A stretch of 38,248 bases of DNA from Nitrososphaerales archaeon (lineage in GTDB: Archaea; Thermoproteota; Nitrososphaeria; Nitrososphaerales; JANXEG01): positions 1-38,248 of the forward strand of contig JANXEG010000006.1 in NCBI GenBank assembly GCA_025058425.1. Direction: 5' to 3'. The translations under genes and the position numbers were made by a program. Of the stretch, positions 8,491-16,380 are shown one piece after another. Positions within the stretch are counted from its first letter, which is position 1. The number at the start of each line of letters is the position of its first letter. Below the pieces are notes generated by a model. That model made no database searches. It was not told where the DNA came from and saw only the letters and a program-made list of their open reading frames with translations.

Positions 8491-8742
8491 ATGGTAAAGA
8501 TAAAACTTCTTGGGAGTCTAAGGGCGATCTTAGGGAAGAGTGAAGTTGAAATCGAGAATGTTAAGACCGTATCTGACCTTCTAAACTCTTTAAAGATGGT
8601 TGGAGATAAGAGGGTAAATCTACAACTTTCAAATACGTTGATCATCGTGAATGGTACTGAAGTATCGGCCCTTCAAGGATTGAATACGAATCTTAAAGAT
8701 GATGATGATATCGTATTAATACCCGTCATTCATGGAGGATAA
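8491..8742 (+). CDS. Ubiquitin-like / MoaD-ThiS-Urm1-type protein ending in Gly-Gly
   Basis: Small beta-grasp protein of about 83 residues. It begins MVKIKLLGSLRAILGKSEVE, has the central NGTEVSA loop typical of MoaD and ThiS, and ends DDIVLIPVIHGG. The C-terminal diglycine is the site adenylated by E1-like enzymes. The protein could be a sulfur carrier for molybdopterin or tRNA thiolation, or an archaeal SAMP-type modifier. The HGG ending resembles Urm1. Start choice: a longer frame opens with GTG at 8419 inside the tandem repeat, but homology starts at the ATG at 8491 (or 8485, two residues earlier). It runs directly into the KEOPS Cgi121 gene, and no E1-like gene is in the window. Confidence 0.78.
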   Translation: MVKIKLLGSLRAILGKSEVEIENVKTVSDLLNSLKMVGDKRVNLQLSNTLIIVNGTEVSALQGLNTNLKDDDDIVLIPVIHGG

Positions 8743-8761
8743 GTTATCATTGGAGGCATTT

Positions 8762-9322
8762 ATGAATGATGAAGTCCATATGGTCGAATTGGAGGATGAT
8801 ACGATTGGACTATTTATCGGGATTAAAGGTGTTAAGATTCATGAACCACGCGAGTTTATAAAGATGTTAAGAGAAAGCCTACCCGATCTTCTACTACAAG
8901 TGGTAGATGCGAGGTTCGTCGCTGGCCAAAAACATTTAGAGTTGATCATCAAACAATCGTTCGAGGCTTGGAAACGTGGAATCACTTACACAGATAGGAG
9001 AGATATGGATCTGATCGTTAGATTGGCCTGTGACCTTCAGATTAAGGATGCATTAGAAAAAATCGGTATTAAATCTGGTGTAATGGATGTTGCACTCATA
9101 GGTATTGGTAAGAGAGATTCGATCGATCGTTTCTATAATCTAGCTAAGAGAATAGGTAATGTATCCGATGAGCCATTGGAGTTAACGGAGAATAAAGCTC
9201 AATTTATCAAAGAAGTGTATCATATTAGCGATGATCTGATTCGAGCGACGGTTGGAGGGGCTGATAAATTGGCTTTACTGTTGGCTGAGAGGGCTGCGTT
9301 ATTATTAGCTATCGGCGATTAA
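8762..9322 (+). CDS. cgi121: KEOPS complex subunit Cgi121
   Basis: Subunit of the KEOPS complex that makes threonylcarbamoyl-adenosine (t6A) at position 37 of ANN-decoding tRNAs. Cgi121 binds the Bud32 kinase and the tRNA 3' end. The family core is clear: VDARFVAGQKHLELIIKQSFEAW followed by a LACDLQIKDALEKIGIKSG block. The frame is open from an ATG at 8732, which would overlap the ubiquitin-like gene by 11 nt. A TGGAGG Shine-Dalgarno sequence at 8751-8756 sits 5 nt before the ATG at 8762, so that start is preferred (186 residues). The C-terminal third, with the PLELTENKAQFIKEVYHIS segment, is longer than in minimal homologues. The stop overlaps the convergent THUMP gene stop. No other KEOPS subunit is in the window. 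Confidence 0.85.
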   Translation: MNDEVHMVELEDDTIGLFIGIKGVKIHEPREFIKMLRESLPDLLLQVVDARFVAGQKHLELIIKQSFEAWKRGITYTDRRDMDLIVRLACDLQIKDALEKIGIKSGVMDVALIGIGKRDSIDRFYNLAKRIGNVSDEPLELTENKAQFIKEVYHISDDLIRATVGGADKLALLLAERAALLLAIGD

Positions 9323-9858
9323 ACCCCTCTTTTCATCGATGTCACACTGAGTATTTGATGAGGCTTTATGATCGATAGACCAGTCTTACCATCGACCACT
9401 TCAACCAAGACTATCCAATCGGGGTTTTCCAAATTCACCGATCTATGAACTACGGATGCGACCGCATCGATGATATCTTTACTAGATAAGTTTGTATGCC
9501 TCTTCTCCACAGTTACGCGAAAACTTTCATTATCCTTTATTCTATCTACCATCTGCTCGACCGCCCTCTTAATGGCTGAGAGATCGGTATCGACTACATA
9601 CTCTATGGGGATGAGCCGAAGCAGGTATCGAATTCTCCAAGGTTCAGATTCTATGATCCTTCGAACTTCTTCGATTACACGATCTGCGGGAATGGATGTT
9701 TCTACAGCGAGAAGGCCAGATATGCCCGTCAGCTCTATCTTTGGAGATTTATCTCCCAACTCAACTAATAAGGAGAAGAGCTCCGCCCCTGCCTCATGCT
9801 CCGCCCTTCTATAGGTTGTAACTAAGAGGTTGAATTTAGAGGGGATCAATGGAACCAC
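9319..9858 (-). CDS. THUMP domain protein (Tan1-like, predicted tRNA acetylation factor)
   Basis: A 179-residue protein dominated by a THUMP domain, an RNA-binding fold that recognises the tRNA acceptor end. The region IRYLLRLIPIEYVVDTDLSAIKRAVEQMVDRI.....FRVTVEKRHTNLSSKDIIDAVASVV is the THUMP core, and the N-terminal part (TTYRRAEHEAGAELFSLLVELGD) matches the Tan1 lead-in domain. Eukaryotic Tan1 assists ac4C formation at tRNA position 12, and archaeal stand-alone THUMP proteins of this size are thought to play a similar role. No catalytic domain is attached. It converges with cgi121: the two stop codons share the bases TTAA at 9319-9322. Confidence 0.72.
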   Translation of the reverse strand: MVPLIPSKFNLLVTTYRRAEHEAGAELFSLLVELGDKSPKIELTGISGLLAVETSIPADRVIEEVRRIIESEPWRIRYLLRLIPIEYVVDTDLSAIKRAVEQMVDRIKDNESFRVTVEKRHTNLSSKDIIDAVASVVHRSVNLENPDWIVLVEVVDGKTGLSIIKPHQILSVTSMKRGV

Positions 9859-9986
9859 CTTAAATAATGCTCTTTTATTTTATAAAACTTCCCTCTTACC
9901 TTAGAGTAAAGAGGTTAAGATGTATATCATTCTTACTTTCTATCTATATTTATTTTTTAGTTAGAATTTTTTATACTATTTTTGGT

Positions 9987-10730
9987 ATGAAGATCGTCTA
10001 TCATGAAGATTATTGTAAGGTATACTCCAGCGATCCGGCCGCACAGCCCGGAAGGATCGAGAGCATATATAATGAGTTAAAAGGAATCTTCGAATTCATC
10101 AAGCCCGACCCAGCAACAGAAGAGGATCTAAGATTGGTTCACAGTGATGAGCATATTAAGAATGTTAAAGTTCTCGGCCTAGCTTATGAAATTGCAATCC
10201 TTGCTGTTGGTGGAGCCATCAAGGCGGCTGAACTCGCATTTATGGGAGAGCCCTCGTTCGCCCTGATCCGTCCACCGGGCCATCATGCAAGTAGAGATTC
10301 TGCGTGGGGCTTTTGTTACTTTAACAACATTGCAATAGCAATCGAATGGTTAAGGAGAAGGCGAATGATAAATAGTGCTTTGATCATCGATATCGATCTA
10401 CATTACGGTGATGGAACCGCCAACATATTCAAAGATGTACCAACAGTTTCATATTTCCACCTCGCATATGATGATAGTATAAGAGCTCTATCGGATTATC
10501 TGAATGGTAAAAGGGGTTATGATATTATTGCTGTGTCGGCTGGCTTCGATCGGCATATCGATGATTGGGGCGGTATGTGGAGGACCGAGGATTACGAAGA
10601 GATCGGTAGGTTGATAAAGTTATATGCGGAGAAGGAGTGTAAAGGTAGAAGGTTCGCAATCCTGGAGGGTGGATACAACCTCCAGGTTTTAGGTAAGAAT
10701 GTGAAGGCTTTACTGAAGGGCATGGAGTAA
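9987..10730 (+). CDS. Short histone-deacetylase-fold hydrolase (HDAC/acetoin-utilisation superfamily)
   Basis: Zinc amidohydrolase of 247 residues from the arginase/deacetylase fold. Visible active-site elements are the tandem histidines of RPPGHHAS (H99, H100), the zinc ligands in IDIDLHYGDGT (D137, H139) and SAGFD (D188), and the LEGGYN motif with its tyrosine (Y230). The frame extends upstream to 9867, but that part encodes a hydrophobic AT-rich tail. The family N-terminus (MKIVYHEDY) begins at the ATG at 9987. The protein is shorter than the 300-380 residues usual for the superfamily, mainly because only 49 residues separate H139 from D188. Possible substrates are acetyl-lysine on proteins such as Alba, acetylpolyamines or another amide. 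The histone gene is 3 kb away but not linked in an operon. Confidence 0.78.
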   Translation: MKIVYHEDYCKVYSSDPAAQPGRIESIYNELKGIFEFIKPDPATEEDLRLVHSDEHIKNVKVLGLAYEIAILAVGGAIKAAELAFMGEPSFALIRPPGHHASRDSAWGFCYFNNIAIAIEWLRRRRMINSALIIDIDLHYGDGTANIFKDVPTVSYFHLAYDDSIRALSDYLNGKRGYDIIAVSAGFDRHIDDWGGMWRTEDYEEIGRLIKLYAEKECKGRRFAILEGGYNLQVLGKNVKALLKGME

Positions 10731-10810
10731 CTTTAAAGCTTAGTTTTAGAGATTTGACATCTGATATGATTAGTAAAGTTGATTAAGGTATCATTCGCTA
10801 TGATGATTGT

Positions 10811-11134
10811 ATGGGTACAGTAAAGAAAGAATACATAGTGACCGAAATTTCGGCCGCGCCCGATGGAGGACCATACGTTCTCGTCTCTCTTACCGATCCC
10901 AGAGACTTAACGAGTACACAACCACCACGCTTCGGCCAGGTTGCGATCGGTTTCACATCGATAGAAGATCTGATGAAGAATCTACAAAGAGCCATCGCCG
11001 GACTATCGAGACAGGCTATGGGCGGGGTAGTGACGGTGATTAAGCTCGATATGAGAGAGTATGAAGAATCGGGGTTGAAGGTGGGTGATAAGGTGTATTT
11101 AGAAATTTCTAAGGTAGAAAGAGAAGGGGTTTAG
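10811..11134 (+). CDS. Conserved-looking hypothetical protein, 107 residues
   Basis: I do not recognise this family. The protein has no membrane segment, no signal peptide and no cysteines. It starts with a beta-rich section (KKEYIVTEISAAPDGGPYVLVSLTDP), has a middle helix (SIEDLMKNLQRAIAGLSRQ), and ends with another beta section containing GLKVGDKVYLEISKVE, which resembles the last strands of small barrel folds. The normal amino-acid mix, stop-to-stop fit and codon use like its neighbours argue that it is a real gene. Another frame overlaps it at 10807-11043 but has an unnatural composition. It lies between the HDAC-fold gene and a convergent nitroreductase. Confidence 0.7.
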   Translation: MGTVKKEYIVTEISAAPDGGPYVLVSLTDPRDLTSTQPPRFGQVAIGFTSIEDLMKNLQRAIAGLSRQAMGGVVTVIKLDMREYEESGLKVGDKVYLEISKVEREGV

Positions 11135-11150
11135 AAATAGGGAGTGTTGA

Positions 11151-11663
11151 TTACCAACTCTCATAATGGACGATCTCTTCTAAACTCTTCCTATCTGTCA
11201 CAGGGCCTCTTGCCTCATCGGGATACCCTAGTGGTGTCATAGCTACAACTCTAATGTGAGGTGGAATATTCAATACCTCTTTAACTGCCTTTTCATCGAA
11301 GGCCGCGATCCAACATGTGCCTAAACCCTCTTCGGTCGCTTTGAGTACAAGATTTTGTAAAGCTATCGCAACATCCACCTTCCAGTACTCCTCACCATCA
11401 GCCCTCACCCAGGCTCTTGATGGGTCTGCACATGCGACTATAATTACTGGTGCTTTGATGAACCATTCTCTATTATAAGCCATTCTCAACTTCTCTTTAA
11501 CTTCAGGTTTGGTTACTACTATAAAGTGCCAAGGTTGCATATTTCTGGCTGAAGGTGCCAATCGTGCAGCTTCTAACACAGATACTAACTTCTCTCTTTC
11601 GACCGGATCGGGCTTATACCTCCTTATACTCCTCCTCATCCTGATTACATCAAGGACGTTCAT
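11151..11663 (-). CDS. Nitroreductase family flavoprotein
   Basis: FMN-dependent oxidoreductase of 170 residues, at the short end for the family. The N-terminus has the FMN-phosphate motif RRSIRRYKPDPV, followed by APSARNMQPWHFIVV, the classic nitroreductase signature. The middle has DVAIALQNLVLKATEEGLGTCWIAAFDE, and the end has GYPDE. Members use NAD(P)H to reduce nitro compounds, quinones, enones or flavin itself, and the physiological substrate cannot be inferred. The gene has its own 146-bp upstream spacer before nrdJ ends and converges with the 107-residue hypothetical gene, so it appears monocistronic. Confidence 0.85.
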   Translation of the reverse strand: MNVLDVIRMRRSIRRYKPDPVEREKLVSVLEAARLAPSARNMQPWHFIVVTKPEVKEKLRMAYNREWFIKAPVIIVACADPSRAWVRADGEEYWKVDVAIALQNLVLKATEEGLGTCWIAAFDEKAVKEVLNIPPHIRVVAMTPLGYPDEARGPVTDRKSLEEIVHYESW

Positions 11664-11809
11664 AGATGGTTTTCACTATATTGGCATATATATTATTTTT
11701 GAATTAGGGAAATTTATCGATCGGATAAAGGATCAATATTTTAAAATCTTTTGGTGCTGTGAGTAAATAACAATTTCTTTGCAACTTTTATTCTCAAATA
11801 CTAATAATA

Positions 11810-13963
11810 CTAAATGTTGCAGTTTGGACATCCCATGCTAGAAGTCAATATATCGTAATCTTCGAGTGATTTTAAACCCTTCTCGACATCTGACCTTCGC
11901 TCTAAAGTTTCCAATACTTGTACCCTTCTACTCCCATCTCTATATACGGTAATGCCTTTACAACCCAATCTGTACGCTAATAAGAATGCCCGTTCGATAT
12001 CGTAAGGTGTGGCATGATTTGGAAAGTTTACCGTCTTTGAAACTGCACTATGTGTATACTTTTGAAAAGCAGCCTGCATCCTTACATGCCACTCTGGCGA
12101 GATATCGTGGGCAGTTACGAATATTCTTCGAACCTTCTCGGGTATCTCTTCAATATGTTGAATCGAGGTCGTTCGAGCGATCTTTCTTATAATCTGCTCA
12201 TCGTAGAACCCTTCCCTGATCGCGATTTCTTCAAATATCGGGTTGATGACTATCAACTTCTCTCCTAGACTTTCAGCCACATTCCTCACATAAGCCACAG
12301 CATAGAGAGGCTCGATACCTCCTGAACAACCCGCTATCTCACTGATCGTTCCCGTCGGTGCAATAGTGGTCAATGTAGCATTTCTAATCCCTTTAAACCC
12401 ATTCTTCTCCCATTCACTCCCCTTAAAGTTGGGGAATGCTCCTCTTTCTTCAGCCAATTCGACAGACATCTTTACCGCCTCATCGGTAATAAATTTCATA
12501 ACACTCTCTGCAATCCTTAAAGCCTGTGGCGTATCGTACGGTACTCCAAGCTTGATCAGCATATCTGCAAATCCCATGACGCCCAATCCAATCCTTCGAT
12601 TCGCCTTCGTCATCTTTTCGATCTGTGGTATTGGGTATCGATTCGCATCAATTACATTATCCAAAAAGTGCACGGCCCTTCTTACAATCGTCCTCAATCT
12701 ATTCCAATCGATCTCCCCATCTTTCACCATCTTAGAAAGGTTGATACTCCCTAAATTACAAGATTCATAGGGGAGTAATGGTTGCTCCCCACAAGGATTC
12801 GTCGCTTCTATCACCCCAATATGTTTTAAAGGATCGTGTTGATTGATCCTATCGATAAATATTACTCCAGGCTCACCATTCTTCCAAGCCATCGTAATGA
12901 GCAGGTTCCATACGACCCTCGCCTTCAACCTTCCCGCCACCTGCCCGTTTCTTGGGTTGATGAGATCGTATTCTTCATCATTCATCACAGCATCCATGAA
13001 GCGGTCGGTGATCGCTACAGAGATGTTAAAGTTTCTCAACACACCCTCCTTCTCCTTTGCAACGATAAACTCTAATATATCTGGATGGTCCACTCTCAAG
13101 ATTCCCATATTCGCACCCCTCCTCTTACCACCCTGCTTGATCACTTCCGTCGCTGCATCAAATACCCTCATAAAGGAAACTGGGCCGGAGGCTACACCTC
13201 CCGTACTTGCTACAACATCCCCTTTCGGTCTTAAGCGAGAGAAGGAAAAACCGGTACCTCCACCAGATTTGTGAATCAATGCTGTATACTTAACAGCATC
13301 AAAGATTTCTTCCATTGAGTCACCTACAGGTAGGACAAAACAGGCGGATAACTGTCCCAATTCTGTACCAGCGTTCATCAAAGTTGGAGAATTGGGGAGG
13401 AATTCGAAATTCACCATCATTTCATAAAACTCCTCTTCAGTCTTACTTACATCACCACCATAAAGTTCATCGGGTTGGGCTATCGCTTTTGCCACTCTAC
13501 GGAAGAGTTGTCGAGGTGTTTCAATAATATGTCTATTGGCATCTCTCCTTAAGTATCGTGCAGCGAGTATGATTATCGAATTTAAAGGTAGTTTAAGGTC
13601 ATCTTCCACACCTAACAGGGCCTTTGCCCTTCTAATCTCCGCCCTCTTCTCTCTATACAGAATGTAAGCTTTTGCCACCCTTGCATCACCACTCTCTACT
13701 AACACCCTCTCTACGATATCTTGAATCTCTTCCACGGATGGTATTCCTCCACCACTGTACCTACTCTCAAGGATTTCTTCAACCCTCTTCGCTAGATCTT
13801 CAGCCCTGATTTTATCTTCACTACCGACCGCTTTTGCAGCCTTCCATATGGCTTGAGCGATCTTACTTCGATCGTAATCCACGATTCTTCCATCTCGTTT
13901 TCGAACCTTGCTGATCTTCACACTTTGGGCTTTATTCGATTGGCCTTCGAGGGCGATCTCCAT
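11810..13963 (-). CDS. nrdJ: Adenosylcobalamin-dependent (class II) ribonucleotide reductase
   Basis: Makes deoxyribonucleotides using coenzyme B12 and needs no oxygen. The N-terminal ATP-cone (about 18-110, VRKRDGRIVDYDRSKIAQAI) is the allosteric site. The ten-stranded barrel shows the full active site in numbering from a GTG at 13972: redox cysteines C211 (SACFVLP) and C405, thiyl cysteine C394 with N392 and E396 in NPCGEQ, and the APTGTIS..GCSGGIEP segment. The C-terminus ends GCPNCNI, the C715/C718 pair that re-reduces the active site. An ATG three residues in (13963) is an equally good start and is used here (717 residues). The gene follows, on the same strand, the NrdD-like protein at 14159-16258, with a 186-bp spacer holding palindromes. 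Confidence 0.94.
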   Translation of the reverse strand: MEIALEGQSNKAQSVKISKVRKRDGRIVDYDRSKIAQAIWKAAKAVGSEDKIRAEDLAKRVEEILESRYSGGGIPSVEEIQDIVERVLVESGDARVAKAYILYREKRAEIRRAKALLGVEDDLKLPLNSIIILAARYLRRDANRHIIETPRQLFRRVAKAIAQPDELYGGDVSKTEEEFYEMMVNFEFLPNSPTLMNAGTELGQLSACFVLPVGDSMEEIFDAVKYTALIHKSGGGTGFSFSRLRPKGDVVASTGGVASGPVSFMRVFDAATEVIKQGGKRRGANMGILRVDHPDILEFIVAKEKEGVLRNFNISVAITDRFMDAVMNDEEYDLINPRNGQVAGRLKARVVWNLLITMAWKNGEPGVIFIDRINQHDPLKHIGVIEATNPCGEQPLLPYESCNLGSINLSKMVKDGEIDWNRLRTIVRRAVHFLDNVIDANRYPIPQIEKMTKANRRIGLGVMGFADMLIKLGVPYDTPQALRIAESVMKFITDEAVKMSVELAEERGAFPNFKGSEWEKNGFKGIRNATLTTIAPTGTISEIAGCSGGIEPLYAVAYVRNVAESLGEKLIVINPIFEEIAIREGFYDEQIIRKIARTTSIQHIEEIPEKVRRIFVTAHDISPEWHVRMQAAFQKYTHSAVSKTVNFPNHATPYDIERAFLLAYRLGCKGITVYRDGSRRVQVLETLERRSDVEKGLKSLEDYDILTSSMGCPNCNI

Positions 13964-14075
13964 CCCAATCACTATGCAATTATACTTTATTTAATTAAGG
14001 TTGATACATCCGATAGTTAAATATATTTGACAAAATAAAAAACTCAATCGATCCAATATCATTCTATGTGAGATA

Positions 14076-14089
14076 TTTTTGATCAAAAA
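14076..14089. promoter_or_regulatory. Perfect 14-bp palindrome upstream of nrdJ
   Basis: TTTTTGATCAAAAA is a perfect dyad in the spacer between the NrdD-like gene and nrdJ, about 110 nt ahead of the nrdJ start. It could be an operator or part of the terminator of the NrdD-like gene. The sequence alone does not decide. Confidence 0.35.
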
Positions 14090-14104
14090 AATTTGACTTG
14101 AAGG

Positions 14105-14124
14105 TTGTAATTGATAGATTACAA
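14105..14124. promoter_or_regulatory. 20-bp inverted repeat (7-bp arms) upstream of nrdJ
   Basis: Arms TTGTAAT and ATTACAA flank a 6-nt centre. The arms are perfect and the spacing suits a dimeric winged-helix protein. It lies 35 bp past the stop of the NrdD-like gene and about 135 nt ahead of nrdJ, in the only spacer between the two genes. Its use as an operator is inference. Confidence 0.4.
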
Positions 14125-14158
14125 ATATGGCATTTGGTATTAAATTCGAATCATTTAA

Positions 14159-16258
14159 TCAGAAAGGTAGTTTCAGTAAAGCCGTTGAACCACAACCTTC
14201 ACATCTACCCAATTCTTTCATATTCTTCATACCACAATTTGTACATATTGAAGTCACTCTACCAATCTTAAAGTGGGCTAAATGATTCATACCCCTATGT
14301 AATAACTCTTCGACATTTTCTGATGATAGCTCTTCGAATACATCGATCGATATCGAGAATCCACCATTCAACTTTTTAAAGTATAAATCGAGCCCCTTCA
14401 TCATCTCTTGATCGAACAACTTTGATACTGTAAGTCTAGGTGATTGTGAATATTCTTTCCTCTTCATTCCAGATACAGCCTTTCCGTACCTTTCTGAGTC
14501 GAGTGCAACAAACCTTGCCCCACTTTCATCGACCAGGATCGAAACCCCTGCCCTTTCGCCGATCTTCTCCGCTTTATCGTTAGCCACCTCTATGGCAGTG
14601 TTCAATATCTTCTCCTCCAACTTCCTCTTATCCATAGGTGTCATCGTTTCTTCAGATAAGTTAAGAATAGCTTCATCCAATCCCACCATATTGATGATGA
14701 AGGGCATGGTCATTCGAGAGGTTGTAGTATTGTACTTTAGGGCGGGGAGTAGGTCCTTATCGATGATGTTATTCAGTAATCTTTTTCGTGTAACGAACGC
14801 ATTTAATACAAGTTGTATGAGTAGTGCAAGTTTTGCTCTAAAGTACGTCTCATCATAACTCGACTCGTAGGCAAGCCGAGGAAGGTTTATCGAAAGTGAA
14901 TGAAGTATGATGGTATCGCTAACTTCTTTCGATAGCACTATATCACCTCTTAACCCTGAGTAAGTATGGACGAATTCTGGCTGAGTACTCACCGCCAAAC
15001 TTCCGCCCGCATTGATGATCGATGTAATAAATTCTGATAGAGGTGCTACCGTCGATGGATTGGTAAGTATGGTAATAAGTTTGACTTTAGGTAATGGCAC
15101 TCTATCTATGTAATCCTTGTAAGCTTCGAAGACCCCTTCTAACACTCTGTAGTAAAGTGAATCATCGATCTTTAATTCATCTGTCGGTCGGTCCATCAAC
15201 CGAATCGAAATTATGGGCTTATCATATTCATCATTTGCAACGGATGAAATGAATAAGAAGCTTCTCTTCAATTCCTCCTTCAATTCTTCCTCTTTAATTC
15301 CAGAAGTATGTGTTGCTAAGTAACTTACGAAATTTTCGAATGAGATTTCATTCGATACTTCTCTTGCTAACAATGTAGAGAGTGTTATCCAAGCTGAAAT
15401 CGCTTCTTCGAAACTTTTCGGTTGAGATATGCGTGGCGCGGAGAGTAGCTTATTTCTCAAGCTTATACCATTTGTATGTATATGCGCTAGATCTATCAGT
15501 ACGGTATCTGGCATCAAAGCCCAGCTCCCTACGTTAGAGATGTGTATATCTCCAGAAAGGTGGGCGTCTGCCACATCTCTCGGTATCTGTGTGAGTAGCA
15601 GATATTCGGAGAAGACCGAGCGGGCCGTCTGGGCGAATAAGGATTCGATGGCCAAGGTTGAGTTACTGACCCTATTTATCAATTCCGTAACATCATACAC
15701 TGGCATCCCGAGTCTGGTCAATTTATGCCTATATTCTTCATAGCCATGCTCTATGAGTAAAGCATTCACAAACTCCCTAATCAACGGTGCAGTTAGATAC
15801 ATCGTTTGGAATTTGTGGAGCCTCGCTTCAGCTTCACTGGCGATCTTTTCAGCTAACTCTACAGGCATACCAGCCTCTTTTACTAAAGATTGCAGTATTT
15901 TATCCGGATTGAATTCTTCCATGGTATGGCGTGAAGTTCTGACGTGAAGCTTCCCACTTTCTATAGCAGACCGCTCCTCGATCTGTCGGGTAAAGTTAAG
16001 GATGAGCCTCCCAAGATTTGTAATGGTATATCTCCTCTCCGACCGATTTAATGTAATGAGCATCTGTTTGACCAACTTTCTTAAATGGTAAGCAAACTTC
16101 CCAGACTCCTTCTTCGATTTAAATCCGGAGAGTGTCTTAAGTTCTGAGTAGGTTAAAGGACCTTTCGTGTTCAAAATACGTAATATCTCTAACCTATTTG
16201 GGGATGCAATAACGGAGTAGATCGCTTTAGCCCTCTTAGAAGATGGTTGCATACTCAT
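14159..16258 (-). CDS. Catalytically dead NrdD-like protein with winged-helix and ATP-cone domains (predicted RNR regulator)
   Basis: A 699-residue protein with four parts. Residues about 8-75 form an ArsR-like winged helix (PNRLEILRILNTKGPLTYSELKTLSGF, then KFAYHLRKLVKQMLI). Residues about 100-190 are an ATP-cone (EEFNPDKILQSLVKEAG.P.ELAEKIASE). Residues about 200-660 match the class III reductase barrel, for example IPRDVADAHLSGDIHI, LSINLPRLAYES and TMPFIINMVGL. A C-terminal zinc ribbon follows (C672, C675, C686, C689). The protein has no other cysteine, so the catalytic thiols are gone, and it stops 10 residues after the ribbon, where the glycyl-radical loop would begin. It cannot act as a reductase. 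It sits directly upstream of class II nrdJ, so nucleotide-sensing control of nrdJ is the natural inference. No activase gene (nrdG) is nearby. Confidence 0.8.
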   Translation of the reverse strand: MSMQPSSKRAKAIYSVIASPNRLEILRILNTKGPLTYSELKTLSGFKSKKESGKFAYHLRKLVKQMLITLNRSERRYTITNLGRLILNFTRQIEERSAIESGKLHVRTSRHTMEEFNPDKILQSLVKEAGMPVELAEKIASEAEARLHKFQTMYLTAPLIREFVNALLIEHGYEEYRHKLTRLGMPVYDVTELINRVSNSTLAIESLFAQTARSVFSEYLLLTQIPRDVADAHLSGDIHISNVGSWALMPDTVLIDLAHIHTNGISLRNKLLSAPRISQPKSFEEAISAWITLSTLLAREVSNEISFENFVSYLATHTSGIKEEELKEELKRSFLFISSVANDEYDKPIISIRLMDRPTDELKIDDSLYYRVLEGVFEAYKDYIDRVPLPKVKLITILTNPSTVAPLSEFITSIINAGGSLAVSTQPEFVHTYSGLRGDIVLSKEVSDTIILHSLSINLPRLAYESSYDETYFRAKLALLIQLVLNAFVTRKRLLNNIIDKDLLPALKYNTTTSRMTMPFIINMVGLDEAILNLSEETMTPMDKRKLEEKILNTAIEVANDKAEKIGERAGVSILVDESGARFVALDSERYGKAVSGMKRKEYSQSPRLTVSKLFDQEMMKGLDLYFKKLNGGFSISIDVFEELSSENVEELLHRGMNHLAHFKIGRVTSICTNCGMKNMKELGRCEGCGSTALLKLPF

Positions 16259-16380
16259 AAGCTATTTTAAACAATTAGTATTTAACTCTAGCAATTTATA
16301 GGATGAGAAAAATAAAATCGTGTGTTGCATCGATCGAACCGATTGAGTCTTAATTCAAACCACCAGTATCGCTATCTTAT

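Noticed and set aside
9867-9986. 40-codon N-terminal extension of the deacetylase-fold gene
   Set aside because: Hydrophobic and AT-driven, not part of the family; the ATG at 9987 gives the expected N-terminus. A membrane anchor is possible in principle but unsupported.
10795-10810. ATGATGA as the C box of a C/D guide RNA
   Set aside because: No CTGA D box at a suitable distance downstream.
12366-13274. Several open frames of 79-143 codons on the plus strand inside nrdJ
   Set aside because: Antisense shadows of a complete class II reductase with intact active site; no start signals or protein-like composition.
14159-16258. Functional anaerobic (class III) ribonucleotide reductase
   Set aside because: No cysteines outside the zinc ribbon, no glycyl-radical loop and no activase gene.
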